From: Paguma larvata
Taxonomy: Eukaryota > Chordata > Mammalia > Carnivora > Viverridae
Assembly: GCA_030068075.1 (NCBI GenBank)
Contig: CM057839.1
Span: 52,976,960-53,040,959 of the forward strand
Direction of reading: 5' to 3'
Length of the DNA: 64,000 bases
The first letter of the stretch is position 1. Every line of letters begins with the position of its first letter. The notes under the pieces were generated by a model. The model made no database searches. It had not been told where the DNA came from and was given only the letters and a program-made list of their open reading frames with translations. A program made the translations under genes and the position numbers. Below, one piece after another: positions 50,013-63,175 of this stretch.

Positions 50013-50761
50013 GACCTGAGTGTTTGTGCTAAATGGCAAGCAAGAAATATGTAGGTACTATATATGATATATAGCCTCTTTTCCCTGAGTAATGTAAATT
50101 TACACAAAATATATTGGATGCAGTGGAATTATGGACTTCTTTAATAAAGTTTTTGTAAATTGGGCAGTAAAAGTGGGAATCATGGTTTATATGCTTACTG
50201 TATGGGTTTATGTGAACTATGGTCTAGAGCACATATGTTTCCACTGTAGGCAATGTTTCTAAACTTGTGATTTCACAGATGGGGCAGCTGCAACAAGTAA
50301 TGAGTTATTCTATGCTAGCTATTTGCTTAGCAAAGGAAATAGAATCTGTCACTACTACTTTTTCCAGATTAATACATTTAGTTTGGACTCATGATGATCA
50401 CGTGTCAATTGTATAGAGACAAAGTTTTCATAACTCTCCTTAAGTGGATTTTCTTTATAGAGAAATACATGCTTACATCGTATTTCCTGTGTCCTTTTGG
50501 CAAGTGCTTGTGGTAAACTGTGTCCTTTCTATATCTGGAGCAGGCTTTTTGTTTTATTTAATTCTCAGAAGGCTGTGGTGTCCAGTCAGTTACTGTATTT
50601 TACTAAACAGTTAAAGTTTCCAGCAGTCTCTTTAGCTCAAAATGTCACGTTCTTTCTAACAACAACAACAAGAGAGTACTCTCATTTAATGAGAAACATT
50701 TGTGGAAAATGGGTGGTTCATGATGACAGTCGAGTTTTGAGTTTTTAATATCCTTTGTTGT
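50013..50761. other. Intergenic, nothing recognised
   Basis: No repeat or gene recognised; the short open frame 50497-50748 has no family resemblance. Confidence 0.45.
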
Positions 50762-50957
50762 TTTTTTTTTAAATGTTTATTTCTTTATTTTGAGAGCGAG
50801 AGAGAAGCAAAGAGAGAGAGGGAGAGAGAATTCCAAGCAGGCTCCATGCCATCGGCACAGAGCCAGACGTGGGGCTCGATCTCACAAACTGTGAGGTTAT
50901 GACCTGCGCTAAAATCAAGAGCTGGACCCTCAACTGACTGAACCACCCAGATGCCCC
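50762..50957 (-). mobile_element. Felid SINE
   Basis: The reverse complement starts GGGGCATCTGGGTGGTTCAG. Imperfect flanks TATCCTTTGTT/TATCCTCTGTT. Confidence 0.9.
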
Positions 50958-53900
50958 TATCCTCTGTTTTCTTAATTCCTAGTTTTGCATTACACATTGC
51001 TTCAAATTACATCTTACCAGTACTTCTCTGTTCCTTTATTTTGCTTAAGCATATGTTTTAGAGTTTATTTTCTCATCCCACCCCCATCACCCTTGTGTTT
51101 ATAATTGATGATTCCTTCACGTAAGGTAACTTCATCCTTTGAGTTTTATACTTTCAAGTACATATTCAGATTTGGGTATGGAGTTGCATGTCGGACATAA
51201 CCGCTAGGCCCCTCAAAACAATATCCTCCAAATTTAACTCATCATTTCCCCTCCAAAATTTGTTCCCCTCTGATGTTCTATCTTAGAGAATGAAATCACT
51301 TTTCATGAAGTTGCTCATCCAAAAATCTTAGAGCGTTTCTGAATATCTCCCTTTCCTTCACCTCTTCTTTCCCTACGCTTCTGCCTTTATAAATCTATCA
51401 TCTGTTTCCGTGTCTCTGTCTTACCTGCCAGACATTCAGATCATCATATCTCAAGTGCATCATTTGAGCAGCCTTCTAATTAGTCCTTCTTCATTAAATC
51501 CCTTCTTTTAACTGCTATTATTAATTGTTAAAATGCAAATCTGGTCATATTACATCCCTCTGTATTATATGGCTTTTCTGCTCTCTCCAAGATGAAGACC
51601 TACTCACTAACTTTTATAGGAGCTATTATACTCTCACCCCTAGTTACTTTTTCATTTTCCACCACTCCCCACTCTATATCGCATATTCCAGCCATTCTGT
51701 GCTTTTTTCATTTTCTAGAATATACCATTAAGCTGGGTCAGACCACAGAGGTTGGTTTGCATTCAAAGACTGACTAGAACTCAAATTAGGTTCAAGGTTA
51801 CTTTCACTTTGGTTTTCGGCTTATAAAATAAGCAACACCAAGGACATACATAATAAAAACATCTAAGTGAGTGGATATAGCATTGGAGTGTCCCCCCTAA
51901 TTTCTTAGGGACATTTGACCAGAATTCAGTTGTCAGTGTAGTATATACTCAGCAATATGCCAGGTCACATATAGATCAGTAGTTTTTGTTCCATTAGGCA
52001 GGGCGAGGGGCTATGTTCAAAGGTCTGCCTTCTACAAAATATAGCAAAAATTTTGCAACATGAATATTTTTTTTTTTTTTTTTGCTATGTCATTGGGTTC
52101 ACAGCAAGTATTACCATGATTTTCCATAGCGATGTTTTTTCTTGCCTCCTGGCTTTGTACCTATTGCTGGCTCTGTGTGCATAATTCTCAAACTCATTTT
52201 TCTTGAGTAATTCATAACCATTCTTTTTTTAAATATAATTGTCAAGTTAGCTAATATACAGTGTATACAGTGTGCTTTTGGCTTCTGAAGTAAATTCCCA
52301 TGATTCATCACTTACATACGACCCCCAGTGCTCATCCCAACAAGTGCCCTCCTCAATGCCCATCACCCATTTTTCCCTCTTCCCAGCCTTTTTGGTGGAG
52401 TCTTTTGGGTTTTCCATGTAGAGTATCATGTCACTTGCAAAAAGTGAAAGTTTGACTTCTTTGCCAGTTTGGATACCTTTTATTTCATTTTGTTGTCTGA
52501 TAGCTGAGACTAGGACTTTGAGCACTATGTTAAACAACAGTGGTGAGAATAGAGACCCCTGTCGTGTTCCTCATCTCGGGGGGAAAGCTCCAGTATTTCC
52601 CATTGAGAATGATGTTAGCTGTGGGCTTTTCATATACAGCTTTTATGATGTTAAGGTATGTTCCTTCTATCCCGACTTTCTTGAGGGTTTTTATTAAGAA
52701 AAGATGCTGTATTTTGTCAAATGCTTTTTCTGCATCTATTGACAGAATCATATGGTTCTTATCCTTTCTTTTATTAATGTGATGAATCACATTGGTTGAT
52801 TTGCAAATATTGAACTAACCCTGCAGCCCAGGAATGAATCCCACTTGATCATGGTGAATAATTCTTTTTATATGCTGTTGAATTCTATTTGCTAGTATCT
52901 TGTTGAGAATTTTTGCTTCCATGTTCATCAGGGATATGAGCTTGTAATTCTCCTTTTTTGCGGGGTCTCTGTCTGGTTTGGGAGTCAAGCTAATGCCAGC
53001 TTCATAGAATGCGTATGGAAGCTTTCCCTTCCATTTATATATTTTGGAATAGGTATTACTCTGCTTTAAATGTCTGGTAGAATTACCCAGGGAAGTCATC
53101 GGGTCCAGGACTCTTCCTGGTTGGGAGATTTTTGATAACTGATTCCATTTCTTGACTGGTTATGGGTCTGTTCAAATTTTCTACTTCTTCCTGTTTAAGT
53201 TTTGGTATTGTATGGGTGTCTAGGAATTCGTCCATTTCTTCCAGGTTGTCCAGTTTGTTGGCATATAATTTTTCATAGTATTCTTTAATAATTGTATTTC
53301 TGTGTTGTTGGTTGTGATCTCTCCTCTTTCATTCATGATTTTATCTATTTGGGTTCTCTTTTTGAGAAGCCTGGCTAGGGGGTTATCAATTTTGTTTATT
53401 CTTTCAAAAAACCGGCTCTTAGGTTCATTGGTCTGTTCTACTGTTTTTTGTTTTGTTTTGGTTTGGGTTTTTTTGGATTCTATGTTCTCATTTCTGCTCT
53501 AATCTTTATTATTTCTCTTCTTCTGCTTGATTTGGGGTTTCTTTGTTGTTCTTCTAGTTCCTTTAGGCGCAAGGTTAGGTTTTGTATTTGGAGTTTTTCT
53601 TGTGTCTTGAGATAGGCGTGGATTGCAATGTATTTTCCTCTTAGGACTACCTTTGCTGCATCCCAAAAGGTTTGGACTGTTGTATTTTCATTTTCATTTG
53701 CTTCCATGTATTTTTAAGATTCTTCTTTAATTGCCTGGTTGACCCATGCATTCTCCAGTAGGATGTTGTTTATCCTCCATGCATTTGGAGACTTTCTAAA
53801 TTTTTTCTTGTGGTTGATTTCAGGTTTCATAGCATTGTGATCTGAAAATATGCATGATATGATCTCAATTCTTTTGTACTTATTGAAGGCTGTTTTGTGA

Positions 53901-55027
53901 CCCAGTATGTGATCTATCTTGGAGAATGTTCCATGTCCCCTCAAGAAGAATATGTATTCTGCTGCCTTTGGATGAGAAATTCTGAATATATTTGTCAAGT
54001 CCATCTGGTCCAGTGTATCATTCAGGGCCATTGTTTCTTTATTGATTTTCTTTCTAGATGATTTGTCCATTGCTGTACGTGGAGTATTGAAGCCCCCTAC
54101 AATTACCACATTCTTATAAACAAGATTGCTTGTGATTGTGATTGTTTTATATATTTTGGTGTTTCCAAATTTGGTGCATTGATATTTATAATTGTTAGCT
54201 TTTCCTGATGGATAGACCCTGTAATTATTATATAATGCCCTTCTTCATCTCTTGTTATAGCCTTTAATTTAAAGTCTAGTTTGTCTGATATAAGTATGGC
54301 TACTCCAACTTTCTTTTGACTTCCAGTAGCATGATAGATGGTTCTCCAATCCCTCACTTTCCATCTGAAGGTGTCCTCAGGTCTAAAATCGGTCTCTTGT
54401 AGACAGCAAATAGATGGGACTTTTTTTTTTTTATATGCATTCTATTACCCTATATGTCTTGATTGGAGCATTTCATTCATTTACATCCAGTGTTATTGAT
54501 GAAAGATATGGGTTTAGAGTCATTGTGTTATCTGTAAGTTTCATGCTTGTAGTGATGTCTCTGGTCCTTTGTGGTCCTTGCAGCATTCCACTCATAGAGT
54601 CCCCCTTAGGATCTCTTGCAGGGCTGGTTTGGTGGTCATGAACTCCTTTATTTGGGAAGGTCTTTATCTCTCCTTCTATTATGAGCAACAGCCTTGCTGG
54701 ATAAAGGATTCTTGCATGCATATTTTTCTTATTCAGCACATTGAATATTTCCTGCCACTCTCTTCTGGCCTGCCAACTTTCAGTGGACAGATCTGTTACT
54801 GTCCTTATGTGTCTACCCTTGTAGGTTAAGGTCCATTTGTCCCTAGGTGCTTTCAGAATTCTCTCTTTATCTTTGTATTTTGCCAGTTTCACTGTGATAG
54901 TCTGTGGTGAAGATCTATTCTTATTGATTCTGAAGGGAGTTCTCTTTGCCTCCTGGATTTGGATGTCTGCTTCCTTCCCCAGATTAGGGAATTTCTCAGC
55001 TATAATTTGTTCATGTAAATCTTCTGC

Positions 55028-55032
<5 letters not shown>

Positions 55033-55076
<44 letters not shown>
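55033..55076. repeat. (TC)22 microsatellite within L1 ORF1
   Basis: A perfect 44-bp TC run inside the L1 ORF1 region. Confidence 0.95.
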
Positions 55077-55078
<2 letters not shown>

Positions 55079-55984
55079 GGAACTTCTATGATATGGACAT
55101 TACACTTCAACAAATCACCTAGTTCTCTAATGCTCCCCTCATGATCTAGTATTTTCTTATCTCTTTCTTGGCTTTATCATATTCCATAATTTTATCTTCT
55201 TTTTCACTTATTCTCCCCTCTGTTTCCTCCATCCTTGCTGTCACTGCAACTAGTTTATTTTGTACTTCATATAGCACTTCTTAATTTGTCGTGACTATTT
55301 CTTAGTTCCTTGATCTCTGCAGCAGTAGATTTTCTGCTGTCTTCTATGCCTTTTTCAAGCTAAGCTATTATTCTTATGACTATTATTCCAAATTCTTAAT
55401 CATATATATTGCTTATATCTGTTTTGAGCAATTCTCTAGCTGTCATTTCCTGGAATTTCTTTTGAGAATTCTTTCATTTTGTCATTTTGGCTAGTTTTCT
55501 ATCCTTTATGTGTGTTAATAGCTTGTTATGTGTCCTGCACCTGTGAGCACTACTATACTAAAAAGGAGTCATATACCTGGCCCTTCAGGAGGTGTTTTTG
55601 GAGTGTGTTGTGTGCTCTCTGTTGTTTTGACTCTGGTTGCTTTATCTCCCTACTCATAGTGGTGGTTTGGACCTTCTACCAAGTGTGCTTTGATCTGTTC
55701 ATTGAAGTGACCCTGGAAAAAATTTAAAAAGGAGAGTGATGGTAGAAGAAACCTTAGCACATACAAAGAGAAAAATGACAGGGGCAGGGAAAAAGAAAAG
55801 AAAAAAAAATTGACCAGGCAGAGAATCAGAGAAACTATATGGCTTAATCTAGAGAGAAAGAGGAAAATAATGAAGGAGATACAGAAGAGGTGTAAAAAGA
55901 AGATTAAAAATGTCTGCTTAAACAAACCACCAACCAGAATTGAGAAGGGAAGAAATAAGAAGAAAAGAAAGGAAAAAAAAATTA

Positions 55985-56055
55985 TATGTGTGTATGTATA
56001 TATATACACATATATGTATAAGATACGTATATATGTATGTATATGTATATATGTT

Positions 56056-56096
<41 letters not shown>
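55985..56096. repeat. (TA)n/(TG)n compound microsatellite
   Basis: Alternating purine-pyrimidine run in the L1 near the 5' UTR/ORF1 boundary. Confidence 0.9.
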
Positions 56097-57340
56097 AATA
56101 AGAATTGACCAAGAATCAAACCAGAAAATGCAAAAATGCTGGGGCGATATCTGATGGTGCCTTGGAACAAGTGGCTGTGCTGGTTTGGAGATAGCAGTTC
56201 TTGGTTCGGTAGATAGCAGTTACCGGGCATGGAGGGGCGGGTTTCGGTGTAGGTGGGTTCCACCTCCACTGTGGGCCCTCTGTCCTGTTCCCTAAAGCCT
56301 GACCTTGTTGATGATGGGGAGAAAAATAGGGACACCTAGTCTCTTTTCCTGGGACTGGGTGTCCCAAACCACTCTGTTCAGGCCTTTGTCACAGTGCCCC
56401 GTGGGTGCAAGCAGACTGGTTTCTCTTGCTCTACAGTCTTCCGTACCTCCCATGTGCTTGGCTGGGATTCAAACTCCGACGTCCTAAAGGATTCCTCTTC
56501 CCCTGCTCCCCTTCCAGGGTACTGCCACTCCGTCCAGCCAGCCAGATAAGGGCCTCAGGCTGGAGGGTGCCTACAGGGTCTTTAGTCCTTGGAGCATATG
56601 CCTTCTTCCCCCAGCACTTAAGGGAGGGGACTGCTCTCTCTGACTGTGCCTCCGAACTTGCTACCAAGCCCGGAGGTGGATCCCCTCCTTCCCAGGTGTG
56701 CCCACAGGGCGACCAGGCCCAGTCCAGAGGAAGTCCCGCAACCCTGGATCATCACTCCTAAGGCTGTTTCCAAGTTAGAAATTGGTTCTTTCTCCATTTT
56801 TTCCATTACCCATTCTGTAGTCCAGAGGGGTTTTTCTCTTCACCAAATACAATCCTACACTTCCACAGCCTCTCTTTCTCTTTCTTTTGTCTCTCTGTGG
56901 AGATCGCTTCCCTCCTTGCCTATGCTGCGCATTTTACCTCCCAATTCACAATCACTTGCCTATGGCCCACCAAGCCGTCCTCATTGGCCCGTGGAGATGT
57001 TTCTGTCACTCCATAGTCCAGATTCCTGGGATTCCAAGCCTTCTGGCCTCAATATTGCTGAGAGAAGAGGAAAATTTGGATCCCTCTACTTCCCTGCCAT
57101 GTTGACTCCTCCAACTCATAACCATTCTTTAAGACTCAGACCAGGGGTCATCTTTTCCAGAAATTTTCGTTGGTCATTTTCTTGACTACTATCTTATGCA
57201 TCATTTTCTTATAGTCCTCAGTGTACTGATTTTTAAATGTTGGTCTGTTTACTTGTCTACTGGTATATGTAAGCTCTATCAGAGTAAAGACCAGATCTTA
57301 CTCATCTTCATATTTTTAATATCTAGCAAAGATTATAATA

Positions 57341-58035
57341 TATAATATCTATATCTTATAGATATATAATCACCTATATAGAAGGAAAAAAGGGAGGGAA
57401 AAGGGAAGGAATGCTTTAGTGACCCAGTACAAAGTTGAAAGGATAAAGATAATAAACCATTTTGGGGGTCATTGTGTATGCGTGTTATTTTTTTGCCAAG
57501 TAGTTTTCTGTCTTCAGTATTTAGTTGAATTTATTTAAATATAAATTATAACAACACTTTAATATCATTTTAAGGAAAGAACATCTAAGCTGGAGATCTC
57601 TTTTAAAGTGTTCAGCCATGTTTCTTTAAAAACATTAGAATTTCCAGTTTCCAATTCATGTAACAATATAAACTTTAAATTATTGCTTTAAAAGACATGT
57701 CTTCTATGGGAATGATGTATATTAGAGATACATATATGTATATGTATGTTTTTAAAACTGTTGATTTCTTTCCACTCCTATAATAATGTATTTTAGTATT
57801 TGTCTTATATTATACAAGAGCCATGGTCCCTGATCCCATGGAACTTACTTTACATCCCATTAATGAAATGAATACATTCATTTAATCAAATCACTATGAC
57901 AGGGATCCAGAGAGTACAGATCAAACAAGTAGATCTCTTCCATGAAAATTCACTAGCTTTGTAATAGTTCTGTTGATATTTGAAAATAAAGTAGTAAAAT
58001 TACTTTGTTTTGTTTTGATAAACCCTATTTTTAGA
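57341..58035. other. Intergenic, nothing recognised
   Basis: AT-rich DNA without a recognised family. Confidence 0.45.
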
Positions 58036-58036
58036 G

Positions 58037-58205
58037 CAATAGTTCTCAACATTGGCTGCATTAATAGAATTACTTGTTAAGCTTTAAAAAACACCCCAAA
58101 TCAATTCAATTAGAATGATGGATGGGAGTGTTACACAGTGACATCAGTGCACTTTAAAGCTTTCTCGATGATTTTAATGTGTAGCCAATGTTGAGGACCA
58201 CTGCT
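58037..58205. mobile_element. MER5A-like hAT element
   Basis: Ends AGTTCTCAACATTGG ... CCAATGTTGAGGACCACTG are inverted; internal TAGAATTACTTGTTAAGCTT fits MER5A. Confidence 0.7.
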
Positions 58206-58264
58206 CACTGGGTACTTTCATATCTTCAATGTTTAGTTGAATTTATTTAAATAATGATATATTA

Positions 58265-58470
58265 GGGGCGCCTGGGTGGCTCAGTTGGTTGGGTGGCCAA
58301 CTTCAGCTCAGGTCATGATCTCACGGTCTGTGAGTTCGAGCCCCGTGTCAGGCTCAGAGCCTGGAGCCTGCTTCACATTCTGTGTCTGCCTCTCTTTCTG
58401 CCCTTCCCCTGCTCACGCTCTGTCTCTATGTCTCTCAAAAATAAATAAACGTTAAAAAAAATTTAAAAAG
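58265..58470 (+). mobile_element. Felid SINE with perfect 19-bp target duplication
   Basis: Head GGGGCGCCTGGGTGGCTCAG, GAGTTCGAGCCCCG B-box. Duplication TTTAAATAATGATATATTA at 58246-58264 and 58471-58489. Confidence 0.96.
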
Positions 58471-58489
58471 TTTAAATAATGATATATTA

Positions 58490-60438
58490 AAGGCACTATA
58501 AAGAAAGAACTTTTGCAACAGATATCTATTTTAGGGCTTTCAGCCATAGTTTTTTGTCGTTGTTGTTGTTCATTTGGTTGGTTGGTTTTCCCATCATTAG
58601 ACTTGCCCGTTTCCAACTTGTAGTAAATTTGAGAATATTAAGTCTAATCTGATCTAATTTTAAACTTCTTCTCTTCCCAACTTGGACCAGACAGGCATTG
58701 TTTGATCCCATTGGCAAAAGGCACACTTACTTACGACTTATTATAAAAGTGGTGGATTCCCCAAGTTCAGGATTTTTAACATGGGACACAAATAATGTAC
58801 AAAGAATACACCTGGGTCCCTCTCCAGTGCCCCGATGGGACTTTGGCAGTAAGGGATCGCTCAAATGTAATTTTATCCTACTTGCTAATTGTGAATAATG
58901 AAGTCATTTGTCCCTGACTCAGACATCTCATGTCTTCTGTCAACATCCATGAATCAGTAATAGGCTAACTTATTAGCTTATAAGTAAGGTTAGATAAATA
59001 AATCCCAGACCCAACAAAGAACAAGCACCTTAGTTACTTCACTCTCTATCTAGAGGTGTTCAAAAATGGATGGATAAATCTCTTGATGAGGATACTGCAT
59101 AAACATAGCAAGATATAAAACCCTAAACTAGTTTTCTTTGGGCTTTCAATGTCCTTCCAATTGCATGAATTTTATTATTCTTTTTAGAAAAAATAGTACA
59201 TAGGTTTAGACTTGTCTACAGAATACCAGAAGAATCTTATGGAGTTATTCCATGAGAAGTATACTGTTGTGCCCTTCAAGTTGAACCACTAGGAAATCCC
59301 TCCATAAACATGACATCAGTACATAATTGACCAAACTTCCATCCATCGTCTCTGTATATCCCTACTCTAATAAATCTTTATTTGCTTTTAGATGAAGGGA
59401 AATTCAAGATATGCCAAAAGTGTAATTGATTCTAGACTTCATATCAAAGCTGTTAGCTCCCTGGGGAGTCAAGATTTGAATCTCTAATCTCTGCCCTGAG
59501 AACCCTTTCTGCCTTATTGTAAGTTAAATACCCCTGACTTGTTTTATTGAAAATCCATGGACGTTGTTTCATTGGCATTAATGAGACTATAGTATCTAAA
59601 CCAGAGGTAAGAACACTCTACATTTTTTTCTTATTGCTGAAAGCCTCTGATAATGTTTATCGGGATACTTTGAAAATGTATATTAAAATCTAGTCTGGCA
59701 TTCTAAATGAGTGGTGACTCAGGTTTGGATCACCTATGATATCTGACCTTCACTGAGCATCAACAAAGCTTTAACACTAACATGGTCATAACCTCTTAAA
59801 GCCATCTTCCTTTGTCTTTCCCTTTGCAAATGCTTTGTGTAGCATGCACATTCATCCACTGGGTGGCAATATGTACTCAGGAATGTATACTGTTTCTTGT
59901 ATTATGCCCCCCCCCCCAATCTAACTGAATTTAAGATGTCGAATATTTTTCTATGGAAAATAGCCATTGTATCAAATCATAAGAAACAGTATTGTCTGAA
60001 TTCAAGCCCCTAACCAGAAGTGACTACAGAGATTATAATAATGTTAATACTTCCTGCCAGTTAAGGTCAACCACATTGTCTCTCCTCCCAACATGTCCAC
60101 AAACACACATTTGCAGAATAGATGATTCTTCATGCTCTTCTCATCTCTCAGCATTTTACAGATTCATACATCATTCCTTAAAACACACACATGCCCTTTT
60201 TAAATTCCGTAACCTATTTTTCAAACTCCAATACTCTTAGTATCCTCTTATTACTGTGGTTCTTGCCTGACAATGGACCTTTCCCTTTTTCCGTATATAT
60301 TTATTCAAAAAATCACATAATATAATGTTAAGAGATTTTTACATATCATCAACTTTGACTACCTAATATTTTTTTTTCCTGATGAGCCAACTGAAGTCCC
60401 AATATAAAGTCAATAATGTTAGCGCTGGACAGGACATT
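58490..60438. other. Intergenic, nothing recognised
   Basis: About 1.95 kb with no family recognised apart from a poly-C run near 59908-59918. No convincing gene. Confidence 0.45.
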
Positions 60439-60450
60439 AGAAATCATCTA

Positions 60451-60659
60451 GGGGCACCTGGGTGACTCAGTTGGTTAAGCTTCCAGCTTCGGCTCAGGCC
60501 ATGATCTCACTGCTTGTGAGTTCGAGCCCCGCATCAGACTCTGTGCTGACAGCTCATAGCTTGGAGCCTCTTAAATTCTGTGTCTCCCTGTCTCTCTGCC
60601 CCTCCCCTGCTCTCTCTCTCTCTCTCCCTCTCTCAAAAATAAATAAACTTAAAAAAAAA
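60451..60659 (+). mobile_element. Felid SINE with 12-bp target duplication
   Basis: Head GGGGCACCTGGGTGACTCAG. Duplication AGAAATCATCTA at 60439-60450 and 60660-60671; the right flank up to about 60800 resembles a decayed MIR in reverse. Confidence 0.95.
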
Positions 60660-60809
60660 AGAAATCATCTACTTAGAGATTCTACAGATGACAGTGTTGA
60701 GACCCAGAGATCTGGTGCTTTCTTAGGGTCACCCACAAATAGCAATGTGGGACTACACATTTACTCTCTTGACCTTCAGGTCAGAGCTCTTTTCACCTCA
60801 GAGCTTTGC

Positions 60810-61506
60810 CTTGTTTAATCATTGACTTATACATTTAACTCATTCATTCATTCAGCAAAAAAAAAAAAAAAAGAAAAAAGAAAAATGTTTAAGTAGCTGT
60901 TGTATTCCTGGCACCATGCTAAGGTTTGTAGGTACAAATTTGGATAGTTTACACTGCTTTAAAAAATGGAATCTAAAATTGGGTAAACTGCCACCAGGTG
61001 GCATAAGCCCTCAGATTGGCAAGGACATGTATAGGTAGTTTATAGGTAACTTTTCAGTTTTCCTTCTTAGACATTTTTTTTTTCAAACTGAGATGGTGAG
61101 AACTGAGGTGGTCTGAATGTGCAATCCAGAATGTGCAATTCTTTCCTGTTAAGGTGCTGCCAGTCTGCCACCTTCCCGGGTACAAGTCTTTGAGTTATTT
61201 TTCTGTCTCATGTTCTGCTGATTGAGTCACTGCTTCTTCAAACTGGCTCTTTCCCTTCCCTTTAGCTTCTTTATAAAAACCTTCAATCTAGCAATGTCAG
61301 GAAAAAAAACACCTTGGGCTAGTCTCAGCCTACTGCAAGTTCACTGCTACTTTTGAGCCTTTGTTCTCACTGTTCCCTTCCCTGAAACTCCATCTCTTTT
61401 AAATTCATCCTTGACTTACCAGTATCCAACAAATATTTGAATGGTAATTATGGTGATGGTAGTATATGAAATGCCAAACCACGTACTCTTTTTCCGTACC
61501 AGAATT
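60810..61506. other. Intergenic, nothing recognised
   Basis: An A-rich run at about 60858-60885; otherwise unassigned. Confidence 0.45.
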
Positions 61507-61521
61507 TGCTATGTCCCTTTC

Positions 61522-61551
61522 ATTTTTTTTAAGTAATGTTTATTTATGTTT

Positions 61552-61585
<34 letters not shown>

Positions 61586-61739
61586 GTGGGGGGTGGGAAG
61601 AGAGAGAGGGAGACAGAATCTGAAGCATTCTCCTGGCTCTGAGCTGTCAGCACCAAGTCTGGAGCTTGAACTCATGGACCATGAGATCATGACCTGAACT
61701 GAAGTTGGATGCTTAACACACTGAGCCACTCAAGTGCCC
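61522..61739 (-). mobile_element. Felid SINE
   Basis: The reverse complement starts GGGCACTTGAGTGGCTCAGT. Duplication TGCTATGTCCCTTTC at 61507-61521 and TGCTGTGTCCCTTTC at 61740-61754. An expanded (GA)n run lies at about 61555-61582. Confidence 0.95.
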
Positions 61740-62459
61740 TGCTGTGTCCCTTTCTACACTTTTGAGAGTAAAGAAAATCTAGTTGATAAAATGGGTATAT
61801 GAACAAATAGATTGAAGGTAATTATTGGACACGTGGTGACCATAGTATCAGTCTTGCAGTGGCCTTCAAGAAAGAAATTGGTCCTTGGGTTAGGTTTGGA
61901 GGTAACTCAAGTAGTATAAATGGATACAGAGTCAAAGATGGTTTTATAATAGTGAGATGAAATGGCATGGTATTTCAAAGTCTGACAGTTTTACCATGGG
62001 TAGAAGGTATGATGTATTTAGGTAAATGGCCAAAGTTGAAATTAAGAAGAAAGATAGGGACAGATTATGAGGGTCCTTGAATGACATGCAAAGAAGTTAG
62101 AACTTTGTCCTTTAGGCATTAAAAGTCATTACAATATTTGGGAAGGAGGATGACACAAATAGATTTGCATTTTAGACAGATCATCCCTAGATGTATGTGG
62201 CATGGGTTGGAACCAGGTGAGACCAGATACAGGGCCACCAGTTAGGAAATGACCATAGAACCTGGGTGGGGAAGTTAAGGCCTGAACCAAGGGAAAAGCT
62301 GTGCTGAAAGAGACGCAGGGATGGATCTGACAGCATCGACAGAATTTGACAATATAATATTGTGATTTTATAATAAGAAATATATATTTGGTCTTTGTCC
62401 CCTTTCCTGGCAGAGAGCTCCTAAAACTCAAGGAATTTCCTAAGAGCAGAGAACCATAA

Positions 62460-63175
62460 AGGTGTCTTTTTTTATGTTAATGAGATGACTTTTGGAAAAC
62501 TCTTTGTAACCACAGGATGGGGGCTGGTTGCCAGGAGAACTGAGGAAATACTGAGGGGTTTGGGACTGAAAGTTCCCTCAGGGGAAGGGAGAGAGAGCAG
62601 GGACTAGATGTTGAATCAATCACCACTGGTCAGTGACCAATGGTTTCATCCATTGTGTCTATGTAATGAAGCCTCCATAAAAACCCGAAAGGATGGGGTT
62701 CTGAGAGCTTCCAGGTTGGTAAACACATAGAGATTTGGAAGCAGTGGCACACTCAGAGATAGCATGGAAGTTCCCTGCCCTTCCCCTGTACCTTACCCTG
62801 TGCATCTCTTCCATCTGGCTGTTCCTGAGTCATATCCTTTTATAATAAACCAATAATCTACTGAGTAAAATTTCGCTGAATTTTGTGAGCCATTCTAGCA
62901 ATTTATCAAATCTGAGGAGGGAATCTTGGGACCCTCTAATCTATAGCTGATTGTGACAACTTGGACTTGGGTTTGGCATATATAGTGGAGGAGGTGAGGG
63001 TTAGAATGGGAGTGGGGGATGAAGACAGTCTTATGAGACCGAGCCCTTAGCCTGTGTAGCCTGTGGAATTGGACACTATCTCCAGATACTGTCCTAATTG
63101 AGTTGAATTGTAGGACACCATCTGGTGTCTGAGAATTGCTTGCTGACGTGTGGGAAAATTTCTCCACACACAAAT
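62460..63175 (+). mobile_element. LTR-like sequence, family not assigned
   Basis: Contains ATGTAATGAAGCCTCCATAA, then the TATA-like CCATAAAAACCC, the segment CATCTGGCTGTTCCTGAGTC and a poly(A) signal in TTATAATAAACC at about 62839-62850. This matches a common mammalian LTR I recognise but cannot name safely. No internal retroviral genes. Confidence 0.55.

Larger units (their letters stand above)
52227..57115 (-). mobile_element. LINE-1 with 5' UTR and 3' UTR but internally deleted ORF2
   Basis: Read on the minus strand from 57115: a GC-rich 5' UTR (about 57115-56150, starting GGAGGAGTCAACATGGCAGG), simple repeats, ORF1 (about 55700-54600; LSTESWQARREWQEIFNVLN and RILYPARLLLIIEGEIK are its C-terminal domain), ORF2 (54480-52390; endonuclease and RT remnants such as [17 protein letters not shown]), then 3' UTR to 52227. 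A perfect 15-bp duplication TCATAACCATTCTTT lies at 52212-52226 and 57116-57130. ORF2 jumps from just after the FADD-like motif (here FASD) straight into 3' UTR near 52388, losing its C-terminal part. Stops and frameshifts make it inactive. Confidence 0.92.
51190..57340 (+). repeat. LINE-2 remnants, split by a younger L1
   Basis: L2-like segments at about 51190-51726, 52140-52226 and 57116-57340 are collinear; the last two join across the L1 at 52227-57115 (the sequence resumes after TCATAACCATTCTTT). Confidence 0.6.

Noticed and set aside
56116..57185. Open frames up to 179 aa at 56.1-57.2 kb
   Set aside because: They lie in the GC-rich 5' UTR of the minus-strand L1, on both strands, with no recognisable domain.
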